Shown in pieces: positions 47,761 to 60,349 of a DNA stretch of 64,000 bases. Source of the stretch: Nageia nagi (taxonomy: Eukaryota > Pinophyta). The stretch spans positions 67,580,001-67,644,000 of the forward strand of contig JBITNC010000001.1 of NCBI GenBank assembly GCA_050084985.1. Direction: 5' to 3'. A program made the position numbers and the translations under genes. The notes below the pieces were generated by a model that was given only the letters and a program-made list of their open reading frames with translations, had not been told where the DNA came from and did no database searches. How positions within the stretch are numbered: the first letter of the stretch is position 1; the number at the start of each line of letters is the position of its first letter.

Positions 47761-48780
47761 TCAATATATTCTCTTATTTATCTCATCAATCTACCCAATG
47801 AAGTTATGGTTACTTACTATAGCCTAGGGATGATTGTGCTAGAGAAGTGAAGAATAAGAAGATCTTTGAAGGTTTCCAACAAACATTACTTGTAAGAATA
47901 ACGTTTGCAGACTAAAAATTATTGGCTAGAATAATATAATTACTTACTTTAACCTATACCATTCTCCCTTCATGCATGTTTAACCACATAATAACATGCT
48001 ATCTCATTCTCCCTTTGCATGAGTTTAACCCCTCCAACCATTGATGCATTACCCACAACATTGCAGCCTGTGAGCAACCCAATCTATGCACAAATATACA
48101 TTTTAGTGATAAGGTGATGATATTATATGAGTTTGAGTAATAATTTTTCCCAACAAATGATTTACAATACATCGTGTAAGCCCCAATCCAATCTACTTAT
48201 GTTCAAAAACACAAACCAGTTGTAGTCTTGGTACACGCCACTCTTGGTAGACCCTCCATCCTCCATTGCATGCAATCTTTGAGAATGATGGTAAAAGTGA
48301 ATTAACATGGTTGCATTACTATTTTCATCACCATTCTCCTCCTCCCTCCACCTCCTGTGCAATCCCATATTTAATATTTGCCAAACAAATATTATTATTA
48401 TAATTTTCTACCAAGAAAATATAACTTTTATTTTTTGAGGAGTCATTAAAATATTTGGAGAACATATTTACTCCACATATAAGGATTATTGGAGGAGAAA
48501 ATTATTTTTAAATAAAATATTTTCCATAAGAAATAGGTTGCCCAACATGAACAAAAAAAATCCATTATTTTTGCCAACCATATATTAAACTTTTCATATA
48601 AGTTTATTTGGAGGCAAGTTAATTATAAAAAGCAAGATAATTATTTGCCCATAAAAAATAATTTTCCCAACTAATTAAAAGAAAAATGAAAAATACAAAT
48701 TAAATTGAGGAGATAAATATATATTAAAAAAAAAGGTGAAGTCAATCTTAGAACAACAAAACAATTACAAGTCATTATTA
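47761..48780. other. Non-coding region
   Basis: No supported feature. The part from 48370 to 48740 is AT-rich with repeated aaaatatt/attatttt words. Confidence 0.35.
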
Positions 48781-48785
48781 CTTCA

Positions 48786-48870
48786 AGAAGAGATCTTGGT
48801 GTGTTGGTAAAGCACTAAAAATTATGGAAAAGAGGTTACAAATTCAAATCCCCACTTATAAGAATTTTTT
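48786..48870 (+). mobile_element. Possible tRNA-derived SINE head
   Basis: The sequence gatcttggtgtgttggtaaagc resembles a pol III A box (TGTTGGTAAAGC at 48805-48816). About 25 bp later, gttacaaattcaaatcccc resembles a B box (consensus GGTTCGAATCC). The spacing is tRNA-like. There is no complete tRNA fold and no copy elsewhere in the window, so this is tentative. Confidence 0.35.
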
Positions 48871-48939
48871 ATCATGTTATTAAATGTTTATTCATATGAT
48901 TTAAAAAGTTGAAGGTGTTAAATTATTTATAGAATTGAA

Positions 48940-49392
48940 GGATTCCATAAACCAAGATCACCTTGAAGCTTCTCCAACAAATCTAATATTCATCCTTCTA
49001 GCAAAGCAATAATCAATCACAAAAATGAGAACATATAATGTATAGTGGTTCCTCCAACTCTTGGGATTACATTCACTTTGAACCATCTCTTTTATTACTT
49101 CTTATAAGATAACTCTCTTACAAATTGTCAAGAATTCTTCTACAAAGATCCTATAATAGCATCTGTATAAGATAAGTATTACCATACTTAATCAAGTTAC
49201 ATAATGAGAGGGGTACCTCTCTATTTATAAGAAAAAACCTACATTTTAACCTTCATTTTACCCAAGGGTAAGGTTATAGGTGTTTCTATATTTATTCTCT
49301 TAATGCTTTAAGGTATCTAAAGATACTTTAAGCATTAAGTGAATTTACATTAAAGAGAAATATTACACAATATTACATTACAATTTCCAACA
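48940..49392 (-). repeat. Copia LTR related to family C, minus orientation
   Basis: Read on the minus strand it begins TGTTGGAAATTGTAATG and contains TTCACTTAATGCTTAAAG. The block AAGTATC then TTTAGATACC mirrors the family C LTR, followed by TACCCTTGGGTAAAATGAAG. TATAAATA lies at 49222-49229 (minus). GTTGGAGGAACCAC also occurs in the C LTR. The TG end at 49392 is adjacent to a plus-oriented partner. Confidence 0.7.
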
Positions 49393-49680
49393 CTCTCCCT
49401 TAATGCAATATTGGTTAGAGAGTCAAAAAGACAAAGAGAAAGAGTAAGAGAGAGTTCTCCTCTATAAAGATACAAGTGGATTTGAGAACTTTTTGCATCT
49501 TTGATAAAGTAATAGAATGATGGTTCAAAGTGGATATACTCCCAAGAGATGGAGGAACCACTATACATGATGTGTTATTTTTTGTGTGGTTGTTTCTTAT
49601 TTTTATTAATGGATGAATGGTAGATCTATTAGAGAAACTTCAAGGTGATCTTGGTTATATGGAATACTTCAATTCCAAAA
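49393..49680 (+). repeat. Partial Copia LTR, plus orientation, inverted relative to its neighbour
   Basis: The stretch tggttcaaagtggatatact...gagatggaggaaccac (49510-49562) is the inverted counterpart of 49041-49090, and acttcaaggtgatcttgg (49635-49652) mirrors 48950-48975. It ends where the Copia gag region starts, so it is probably the truncated 5' LTR of the element at 49690-52100. Confidence 0.6.
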
Positions 49681-49689
49681 AAAATTGTA

Positions 49690-52100
49690 AACTTTGAAGG
49701 GGGAGATAAAAAAATTCATACACTCCAAAAAAAGAGTGATTTTTTTTGCAAATCAATGATTAAACATAAAGTACTAAAACTTGCAAAGCAACATGTCTCA
49801 AATAGCCCCAAAATTTTTATTTTGTAATTCACAAGTGTTGAAGCTAAGTACTATGCCTCTTGGAAGATGAAGATTTAGACAATCTTGGAGTTCAAAGAAT
49901 TATGGGACATCATAACTAGGAAAGAAACTTGTCTAAGGATAGCTGGTGAAGACCAAACCAAGTTTGATAAAAAAAGTAAGAAAGTTCACATGATCATTCT
50001 TCTTAGTAATTTAGATGATGTACAACCTCATGTTCAAGACTCCAAATATGCTATAACAACATGGAAGAAATTGCAACAAGTGTTTACCTCAAAGAATAAA
50101 AATCAAATTCTACATTTACAAGGGTAATTACATACCCTAAAATTGAAAAGTGGTGAACAAATCAAATCCTTTCTTCACAAAGTTATAAAACTCTATACCT
50201 CCCTATTGGAACTAGGTGAAGAGGTGGAAGATATGCTCCTTGTACCCATTGTCTTGAGATCACTCCCAAAGAAATATCATACCTTTGTGATGATATTGAA
50301 CATATTGAAGCAAACATATAACTTTGAAGAGTTAGTAAATATGTTGCAATAAGAAGAAGCTTCATATGTGAATTCCCATGAAGATGAACAAGCCATGGTA
50401 TCCAATCAAAGAGGCAAGAAACCTTTCCTATAGAAAGGTAAAGGCAAAATTTCTATAGTCCAATGATAAGTAGAAGAAGACTTGTATGATTTATGAAAAG
50501 AAAGGGCATGAATTGTAGGATTATTGGTATAATTATTTTGCTCAAGGCTCTTCAAGTAATAAGAATAAAAAACAAAAAGGGAAAAACCCTTACAATCATG
50601 GGGAGTGGAAACAAAGAAGACCATAATGATAATAATAACAAGGTAATGTTGTCAAGGTTGTTAATGAAGTAATTGAAGATGTTGGTAATCTCAATTTTGT
50701 TCATCAAGAGAACCCTTTAGTTTCATCCACTTGGTATGTTGATTATGGTGCTTATAATCACATGATTGGATGAAATGATTGGCTTGATTCTTTGGATGAA
50801 AACATGAATTCTAGTCCATTTTGATTGGGCGATGACACATCCTATGATATTGAAGGAATAGGTGATGTTCACATTTATCTTGGAAATAACAACTATCATA
50901 TACAAGAGGTATTGTATGTGTCAGGGATCACAAAGAACCTCTTTTTTAGTTAGTCAAATGCTGGTAAACAATCTTAAGTTGGAGTTTGATATTATGAAAG
51001 GAGAAAAGGTTTTCTTCATTTATGATAAATTCAAATGATTCTGAATAGTAACAAAAGCAACAAGAGTTGGGAGAATGTTTCTACTTAATGTTATAGCTTC
51101 CAACAATCAGACTCTCAATATTCATATCACATATAAGACCTCTCTTTGGTATTGAATATTTGAACGCATGAATCTAAACTACCTAATCACTCTACAAAAG
51201 AAGATATGGTACATGGTCTCCCATATCTTACTTCTCTTATTAATGTTTGTTCTACTTGCATAGTAGGAAAACAACATAGAATTTTATTTTGTGATAACAT
51301 ACATCGTGAGAAAGGATCTCTTGATGTGATATATACTAATATGTGCAAACCAATACAAGCTAGTGTTTCTAGTCTCATATACTTCCTATTATTTTTTGAT
51401 AACTACTCCAAAAAAATATGAGTGTGTTTCATAAAGATAAAGGACTAAACATTTTCCTACTTCAAATTCAAGGAACTTATGGAGAAATTAACTTCTCATC
51501 ATATCTATGTATTATGCTCATATTGAGGGGGTAATACCTATCAAATGAGTTTTATGCATTCTTAAAGCAACATAAAGTTCGATGATAGTTGACCACATCT
51601 TACATACCATAAAAAATGAAGTTTGTGAAAGGTGAAATCAAATTATTATGGAAATGGCAAGAAGCATGTTGAAATATGCATAAATGGATGGAATTTGTTG
51701 GGCTAAAGTAATGAATACTATCGTATATCTGTTGAATAGGGTACCCACAAAATCTTTTAATGGGATAACACTTGAAGAAACATGATCAAGAGAGAGACCC
51801 AATATCTCACATATTTGAGTGTTTGGTTGTACTGCCTACGTGCACATTCTTAAGGAAAAAAGGAAGAAGATTAATGAAAAATCAAAGAGATGCATTCTTC
51901 TCAGGTACAATAGTGAATCCAAATCGTAATAGACTCATGGATCCTACTACTCAAAGAACTTATATTAGTAGAGATGCAATCTTTGATGGGATTGGTGAAT
52001 TTTCAACTGGTCAACTTGTAGAGGTACCTGAACTTGATAGTGGCCCCATTATCAATTATGATGATAAGGACAACCTTGAAATCCAAGAGTTTTAGGAGTG
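49690..52100 (+). mobile_element. Truncated Ty1/Copia: gag, protease, integrase (no RT)
   Basis: Gag lies at 49885-50400 (FKELWDIITRKETCLRIAGE, VHMIILLSNLDDVQPHVQDS, SGEQIKSFLHKVIKLYTSLL, LRSLPKKYHTFVMIL). Protease lies near 50730-50930 (TWYVDYGAYNHMIG, with Asp-Ser-Gly altered to Asp-Tyr-Gly, and LYVSGITKNL). The GAG-pre-integrase zinc region lies near 51200-51260 (VCSTCIVGKQHRI). Integrase fragments lie at 51320-51800 (VIYTNMCKPIQASVSSLIYF, FFDNYSKKI). Its C-terminal part lies near 51780-52000, in shifted frames (ETW-SRERPNISHI-stop-VFGCTAYV). Sequence ends before RT, and stops and frameshifts are dense. It is similar in Gag and protease to the nested Copia at 29-33 kb but clearly diverged. 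Confidence 0.85.
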
Positions 52101-52190
52101 CTAGGAGTCACCATGGTACCACTAGTGGTGTTAGTTAAGAAAATTAACTTGTGACATGGTTAACAGGATGTATGGTTGAAAAAGACAATG

Positions 52191-52197
52191 TTATATA

Positions 52198-52230
<33 letters not shown>
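52191..52230. repeat. AT/ATGT microsatellite
   Basis: Tatatatatatatat is followed by seven atgt-type units at 52191-52230. Confidence 0.9.
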
Positions 52231-52479
52231 TATGACCTGTGTATGAGATGTAACATTCAAACATGTATTCCTAGTGTTGGAATTGATGTTAGCATGGGTA
52301 CCATCATCAGCATTATCATTAGCATGATTTTGCTCTAATAAGGTGGCCATGTCTGGTTTTGTTGATAAAAATTGACCCAAAAATATGCTAATTATGCAAA
52401 ATATGACCTTCAAGAATCATCAAAATATCCTAATGAGATAAAATTTTGTAATGTAAAAATACACCCAACTGACTAGAAT

Positions 52480-52890
52480 AAGCTTGAAAATTTGAAGTTT
52501 TCTACAAAAATATTTTCAACCAAACATCTAAGAAAAATGCATGCAATAATTTCAATTTCACCTTTCAAAAATTTTCTATCAAGAATATCTAGTGTTTAGG
52601 AAAAATTTTAGGGCACAAACAACCACTAAATATTCAAAAATTAGGCTCAAAATCTATGGTTTTATGCAAAAATGAAATTCCACAAAATTTCTTCAACTCA
52701 AAATCCCATGAAAATACATGCAAATAGACCCAATCAAACCTTCTAAAAATTGTGTATCATGAATATATGAGGTTTCGGCAAAGTTCTAGGGCATAAAAAA
52801 GCATAAATATTTTAGAAATTAGGTTCAAAATTGGGGGTTTTGACCAAAAATGAAATTCTACAAAATAAAAATACCTTCAAATTTTCAACA
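52480..52890. repeat. Imperfect tandem duplication, about 178-bp period
   Basis: Block 52560-52690 (caagaatatctagtg, ttttagggcacaaa, aaaaattaggctcaaaat, aaaatgaaattccacaaa) recurs at 52745-52870 (catgaatatatgagg, ttctagggcataaa, agaaattaggttcaaaat, aaaatgaaattctacaaa). Non-coding and diverged. Confidence 0.65.
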
Positions 52891-53059
52891 TTTTAAAAGT
52901 AATAGGGATTTCTAAATTTGTAGAAAAATAAGACAAACAAAAATCAAATAAAACTAAGGGATTCCTATGAAAAATTCCATAAAAATATATGATGCCTTAA
53001 AAATGAAAAACCTAGTTTTTTTTTTCAAAAATAAAATTTAAAATAGGTTCAAGAAACAG

Positions 53060-55420
53060 TTTCCAACCCTAATTATGATATGGAAATGTTGGGTACCATA
53101 ATATTGAATGTTTGTAGTGACCCTAAGATTAACTTAGGTAAAAACTATGCTAAACATTAACATTTGATCATAAGAACATAATATAAAGTATAACAAAATA
53201 GAAGCAAATAAAGTAATACTTATACTATTGGATCAAGATAACACCAATGCACTAATGAGAAAGGGATCAAGAGATAACTACATACCTGTTAGTTCTTACC
53301 TAGGAGAATCTGATTATATGCATATTGAGATAAACTTGATGTGTGAACCCCATGAACAACAACAGTAAGAGGATTAGCACATGCATGCACACACACTACA
53401 ATGGGTGCTAGGTCCAAGAAAAACAACATGGGTGCACATGTAAGTGCAAATGCTAGGGATCCTGATAAGCATAGTTCACCACCAAGATTCGATACATAAT
53501 AGAATATTGATAAGTCAAACCAAACATACAATTATGAAAAAGATGGAATGACATATATCCTCGAGTGATAACAAGATCCCAATCTCAATTGGTGACATTG
53601 AGAAACACTTAAAAGTAGGTACTGGCTATCAAGATGAAATCATGATGCTTTTCCATGTAATCATACTTACCTTTAAATATGAAAGAGTTCCTCCACATAA
53701 AGACTAGCATTTATCGTAGGGTACCTTACGCAAATAAAGAAAAAATTACATGAGAGGTGTTTTAAGTGGACCATAATAATACATATGATATAATATGATA
53801 CTAATATAATAAATTGATATAATATTAATGTGATAAAGGTAAAATATGATTAAAATGTGATTAAATGTATGTGTAAAGTTGCACGTAAGTGGGACCATGT
53901 TTAGGTGTCAATAGATGCCCCACTTTGTAAGTATAATTAAATCAAACCTTGAAATAAAATTATGCTTGCAAAGGAGGTAAAAGTAAAGAGAAAAAAATTG
54001 ATACTTTCCTTGTTTAGATGTTTGGATCATCAAGGATTTGATGATGTATATTTCCCACTCTTTGCCTTGGTTGTGAAATGTAATGGCTTGTATGTAGTGA
54101 AATCAACTAAGAACAAAGAATAAACCTAAAAATTAGAGGCAAACACTTCCAAGCACATATATAATTGTTAACTCATAAAAGATATAGAAGTGAAAAGTAA
54201 GAGAGAACATCATAACATTTCATCAAATGATATAATAATAATGGAGCAAGGATGAGATAAATGTAATATGCATACATCATCTTGCGAACACTAAATACAA
54301 AAATATTCAATATTTCATATGTAGATGCATACATAAGAGAATCATGGTAAAGGTGTATCCACATCATCATATGGTACATGCCCCATTTCTAGATAGGACA
54401 CATGCAATCAGATCTATATATGTTAACACCATCATGAGGTACATGCCCCTTTCCTAGATGCAGCATATGAATTAAGCACAACAAGATAGTGATAGCTAGT
54501 TGAGATCCAACCAACAAAGGTGACTCAAGGATGGAGGTTAGTTAACACCCAACCAACAAATATGACTCAAGGACATGGATGGTTTGAATATTTCCTAGCC
54601 ATGCTATATAATATGCTCACCATCATGAGGTACATTCCCCATTTTTAGGTGTAATTAAAGGTTAAATGATTTGAATATTTCTCAATCATCATGAATATGG
54701 TACCAGTAATAATGTGGCCATTAGACTAAAGATTATTTTAATACCAATCTCTAGGCTAACCCAAGAAAAATGGTTGGTTTAATCCCAATCAAATGATCAA
54801 ACAATGATGGTTATTTAGTATCCACCCAACAAGGACATGATGTGCTAATCATGATAATGAAGCATTAAATGATTAAAAGACTATTATAAGTGTAAAGGTA
54901 AGAGAGTAGAGAATAATACCTATACTTACCTATGATAAATAATTTGATTTGGTGCAAAAATGCTAGCACAAGCACTAATGTTAGCGTGGGTGCAAAAGGT
55001 AGCACTAGCATTGAGCCTCACATTGAATCAAACCTTACAACTTTGCTGAGACTAAGGTATGATAAAGCTGATATAGTTGATCTATGTATGATGACTAAAA
55101 TATGCATAGGATTACTCATGATATCATCTACACGTATGATTGTATGGATGTCATTGGTCTAAAAATGAAAATTGAATGATGGAGTTATGAAGGTGTTATA
55201 TTAGTTATTTGACCTGACTATGAATCCTAAATCATGTGATTCTAGTTGGAACTTGAAATATGTTAAGGATACCAATGGAGCCCTTGGATGATTAAGATTT
55301 TTACATAGAAAACTAGCATGGATGCTAGCTCAATAGAATAAGAATGGACCTAGGATCATAATTCCTAACCTTTGTACTAATGATTGACTAAAGGATGACC
55401 TCTGAAACATATGTGACAAG
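53060..55420. other. Non-coding region, probably 3' part of the minus-strand Gypsy element
   Basis: No supported gene. The phrase ggtacatgccccatttctag or variant occurs three times (about 54372, 54440 and 54630), and accaacaaaggtgactcaagg recurs twice near 54510 and 54550. Given the orientation of the adjacent pol, this would hold its 3' untranslated region and perhaps its LTR, but no LTR pair could be defined. Confidence 0.4.
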
Positions 55421-58400
55421 CTTTCCTCATGCATAGAAGGGATTAAGATATTTTACATTAGTTGATAATTTGTCAACTTTCCCCTCAACTATTACAATCT
55501 GTATGCATTGTTTGGATACTTAGTTTTGATGATGTATGGACCAATCCAATTAATCTTAAATATAACTTTGTCTTATTTTTCAAGCTTTGATTTATGATGA
55601 TTCTTCTTGAGCACTACATCTCCTAGTTGGAATTCATGTGGTACAATCTTTTTTCCTTTGCTTTCCTAGCACTTTTCCAATAAGCTCTAAAATGTTCTAA
55701 GGTATAGATTCTCTTTTCATCTAATCCTTCTAGCTTCCTTAGTCTTACTTTTCACTGCTCTTCCCAATAAATGATGCCTTCTAGGGACTCCATTAATGAA
55801 GGTATCTCCACCTATAATGGTAAGAATACCTCATCCCCATAAACTAATGAAAATGGAGTACATCTTATAGCTGATGTGATGCTTGTCTTGTATACCCATA
55901 ATAAATATATGAGTTGAGAATGCTAATCTCTATGATTTTTCTTAAATATCTTGCATAAGATATTAACAATTATCTTATTAGTTGCTTTAGATTGTCCATT
56001 ACCTTGTGGAGAGTAGGTTGATAAGAATATTTTCTTGATTTTAAATCCTTCACAAAACTCTGACTTTCAATATTTCTTCTAAAGTTCTTTCCATTATCCA
56101 TAATGAGATGGGAGGGAATACCAAATCTAGCAATGATGTTTTCAATCATGAATTTTACAATTTAAGGACCCTTTAAGGATCTCAAAGGTACAACTTCAAC
56201 CAATTTCATGAAGTATTCTATAGCAGCTAAGATGAATTTATGTCCCTCACTAGATTTGGGATTGATAACACTAATTAAATCCATTGTCCAAATGGTAAAG
56301 GGTCAAGTTGATATCATTATTGCTAGTTCACTTGAAGAAGCTTATTTCAAGTTAGCATGCTTTTAACATTTTTCACATTTATGAACATGTAAAATTAAAT
56401 CTTTTTCCATAGATGGCCAATAATATCCTAATCTTATGAGCTTATGATAAATGGATTTACCATTAAAATGACATCCATTTATGCTATCATGTACTTGTTC
56501 CATAGCTTTATTTGCTTCAGTATCATTTAGACATCTAAGCAAAGTACCATCAAATAGCTTTTGCAAGGAATATCACTAATAAGGATATACATTGGAGCCA
56601 TCAATTTTAGCCTTCTTTTGAGAAAGTTGGACTGACATGAATCTAGAATTTTTCCTTCCTTAAGGTAGTTGTAGATATCAACATATTATGAATGCAATTG
56701 GAGAATAACACATATAAGTGGTTCCTTCCTATAGAACCATTGGAATTGATCATCATTTAGAAAGGAGCAATATCTAAGGCTCTTAATTTTGATTATGGTT
56801 TCCTCATCTTCAATTGAGATGGGTGTTAATCAAGCAACATTAGCCATAACATCTTCAAATCTATTATTGTTCCTTGAGATATTATTAAACTAAATCTGTG
56901 TAAAACACCTTTGAACCATTTTGTATACTAGGTTCTTATAAGGTTGACTACAACTTTCAATCCCAAGACTAAAGCTTCATATTCAACCATGTTATTTATA
57001 CATTATAAAGTCAACTTGTAGACCATAGGAATCATACCACCTTTAAAAGATACTAGCATAATTCTTTCCTCAATCCCTTGCAAAAATTTGGAGCCACTAA
57101 AGAATAATGTACAAGTTTTTTCCTCACATTGCTCAACTAGTACCACAATCTCATTTATGTTATTATTTTCATCACATGGTGCTGCTACAAGCATATCAGC
57201 TATAACTTATCCTTTAATTACTTTTTGTCTTATGTAAAGAATGTCAAACTCTTGGAGTTCCATGATCCATTTGGTTGGTCTTCCTTACAATATGGTTTTG
57301 AGAGCAAATACTATAATGGATCAGGTTGAGCCATAATGAATGTAGTGTTGGTGATCATGTGATTCCTTAATTTTTGAGTTATGTAGACTATGGTATAGCA
57401 TAACTTCTCAATAGGTGTGTAGTTGATTTTTGCATTTTGTAGTATCTTAGATAAGTAATATACGGCTCTTTCCTTGCTTTCACTATCAAGTTCCACAAGG
57501 ATTGTCCCACTAACATTGGCTCTAATTGAGATGCATAGATATAGTGGCTTGGTGTAATCAATTAGCTATAATATAGGAGGGTTAAGCAAGTAGCTCTTAA
57601 TACCCTTCAAGGCTTTTTGACACTCTTTTATCCACTCAAACAAATTTTCCTTTTTGAGAAAGTAATAAAATGGAGCTATTCTATCTAATAATTAAGCTAT
57701 GAACCTCTTAATTGCTTGTAACTTCCCTTAAATAATTCTAAGCTATCTAATATTTCTTATTGAAGGCATATCCATGATAGCCTTAACCTTATTAAGATCT
57801 ATCACTATGCCTCTTCTAGATATTATGTAACCAAGTAGTTTGCCACTAGAAACCCCAAAGACACACTTCTTAGGGTTTAACTTTAGGTTGAATTGTCTCA
57901 TCCTTTCAAAAATTAATCTTAAGTCCTCTAAATGATTTTTCTTTTTAGCTAACTTACCAAGAATATAATCAACATAAACTTTGATTGATTTATGAATAAG
58001 ATCATGAAATATAGTGACCATTGCTCTTTAATATGTTACCATTGCATTTTTGATACCAAAGGGCATGACTACCCAACAATATGTTCCCTAAGGTGTAGTA
58101 AAGGTTATCTTGTGTTGATTCTCTTTATTGATTCTGATTTGGTTGTAACTTGAGAAACCATCTATGAATGATAACATCTCATGTTCTATTGTAGAATCCA
58201 CAATTGTGTTGATGTGTGGTAATGCAAAATTATCTTTTGGTCAAGCCTTATTTTAATCCCTAAAATTTGTACAACATTTGATTTCTCCATTTGGCTTCAA
58301 AGTTGGAATAATGCTAGCCAACCAAGGTGAATAGTCAATGGGTTCAATGAATCCTTCTTTGTGGTACTTGTTAATCTTTTTCTTGACTAATAAAGAGCGC

Positions 58401-60345
58401 TTTAGATGCATCAGTCTTTTTTTCTACTGTACAAGTTTCACCCCTTCCTATACCACCAAATTGTGAGTTACAAAGGCTATATCTAGACCTATCATGTCAC
58501 TATATTCCCAAGCAAACATGTCCTTAAACTCTATCAAGAATTGATGATACATTTGCTTATCTTCCCTTGTGGTTCTTATTCTTATTTGAATAATCTTTGC
58601 TAGCTCTTTTGTGCTAACATTGACCTTAATAGGAGGCTCATTCAACCATGGTATCTCATCACCATGTTGAGATAAATTAGTTAATGCCCCCAATATTGTT
58701 ATACATAAGAGCAAGAAAGTCTCTCTCTCACACACACCCCTAACTATCTAGCCTATCTTATTAAATGAAAGAACAAGGTAAGCTAGTGTAGTAGGGAAGA
58801 ACCTACTATGTCCTCCATCTCTTCTCCAAAATAGGCATCTAGATGATAGGCCACCTTGCCTTATCTCTTGGGATGGAATGATTTGAATTTTGATTGTGCC
58901 CCCAACATGTTCAGAAGTGCATCATCTATTTTGAACACATCAATAGACTTGGAAACTATTCTTCCAAGCATAAGATAAGAGAAATCATGATCTATTTTGG
59001 CAACATAACTACTAGAGCTATCACAGGAACTAGTCTTCCTAGAAGATTTACCCTTGATTTCTAAGGATATCTCAACTATGTTGATTAACTACAATTCTGA
59101 TTCTATTTTAGAATCATCATCACTGCTATAAGAGACTATTTTTTTTTTATTTACCTTCTTTGTCCCTAGGCCACTTTTGCCTTTATTTGAGTCAAACATT
59201 TTCATAGGTTACTCTTCAATTCCTTGTTCATCCTTTCCAAGGCCTTTACCTTTGTACCTTTAGATTCCATGTATTGTGGTATCAAGGGTGCATGACATCT
59301 TATTTGCCTAGTTTTCTTATTGAACTGTACAAATGTTGCCACCTTATTGTTATTTATATCTAATTTTGAAGTTTTGGTATCGTATAATATCATTTGAACA
59401 TCATATTCTTCTTATTCTATCTATTCCTTACTGTATTTGCAACAATGAGGGTAGCTAGGTGCTAAGATGAGCATAAGCACTGATGTTGGCATAGATGATG
59501 GTCATCCTAAACTTTTTGATATTTTTCTAATCGCTTGATATCTTTTTTGATCATCTTCTGAATAATGACATGTGCCAACACCTATTTCTTTATACAACTA
59601 CATAGTATCATCATCTTCCTCATTATTGTCATCATTTTCCTCACAAATTTCAATATTTTGATATGGGAATATGGTGTTCTTGACTTGTGCAATTATGTTT
59701 GGATTCTCATCCATTTCTTCCAATACATATTCTTATCCATCATGATTAAATTCAAATAATCTATGCAACGTAGATAGTATGCACCTCATAGGATCTATCC
59801 ATGGTCTCCCAAGGAGGATATCATAAGGAAGCTTCTTTTCTAGAACTAGGTTATAACTTCCATTATCTTTGGTCCTAACTGAATAGGTAGCATGATATGT
59901 CCAACATATACTTTACTATCACTATCATAACCTGTGATCTTGTACTTCTTTTGTACAAAATTTGACATCAATTTATCTCCAAATATTTCAAGGAAATCGA
60001 TGGAACAAATGTTCAAACCTGCACCACCATTAGTAAATCCATGCTTAACTATTTTTTCTAGTAGCTTTACACATATATGGATTGACATGCATTTATTAAT
60101 GATATCATCACTAGGAATTTCATCATCCGTTAATGTTATAGCATTATTGAAATGAGTAATCATTCCTACCAAGGATGTTGTAGAAATTCTATATCAACAT
60201 CAATGCCACTAAGAAGTTTAAACAATTTTAGTGTATGCTTCTCAGATGTCTCAAATAATTCGAGTAAACTAATTTTAGCCTTTGTATTTTTAATATTTTG
60301 CAAGATATTCTTTTTGCATTTATATTTCTTCTTTTGCTAAAGAGA
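55421..60345 (-). mobile_element. Ty3/Gypsy pol with second (archaeal-type) RNase H, Tat-like, decayed
   Basis: Minus-strand order is as follows. A Gag-end or linker (KISLLELFETSEKHTLKLFK) lies at 60340-60200. Protease lies at 60172-59770 (GFTNGGAGLNICSIDFLEIF, with the catalytic Asp lost, then LPYDILLGRPWIDPMRCILS). A linker follows (FLIEFKDMFAWEYSDMIGLD, 58735-58448). RT lies at 58440-57750, with PFGIKNAM and catalytic YVDYIL (second Asp changed to Tyr), then FNLKLNPKKCVFGVSSGKLL. RNase H lies at 57500-57310. A second RNase H-like module (VYKLTL-stop-CINNMVEYEALVLGLKV) lies near 57010-56900, typical of the Tat lineage. Integrase lies at 56566-55700 (YHKLIRLGYYWPSMEKDLIL, HKCEKC, FGIPSHLIMDNGKNF). 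A tail lies near 55500 (NWIGPYIIKTKYPNNAYRL). Gag proper is replaced at 60350 by satellite DNA. Confidence 0.87.
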
Positions 60346-60349
60346 AGAT

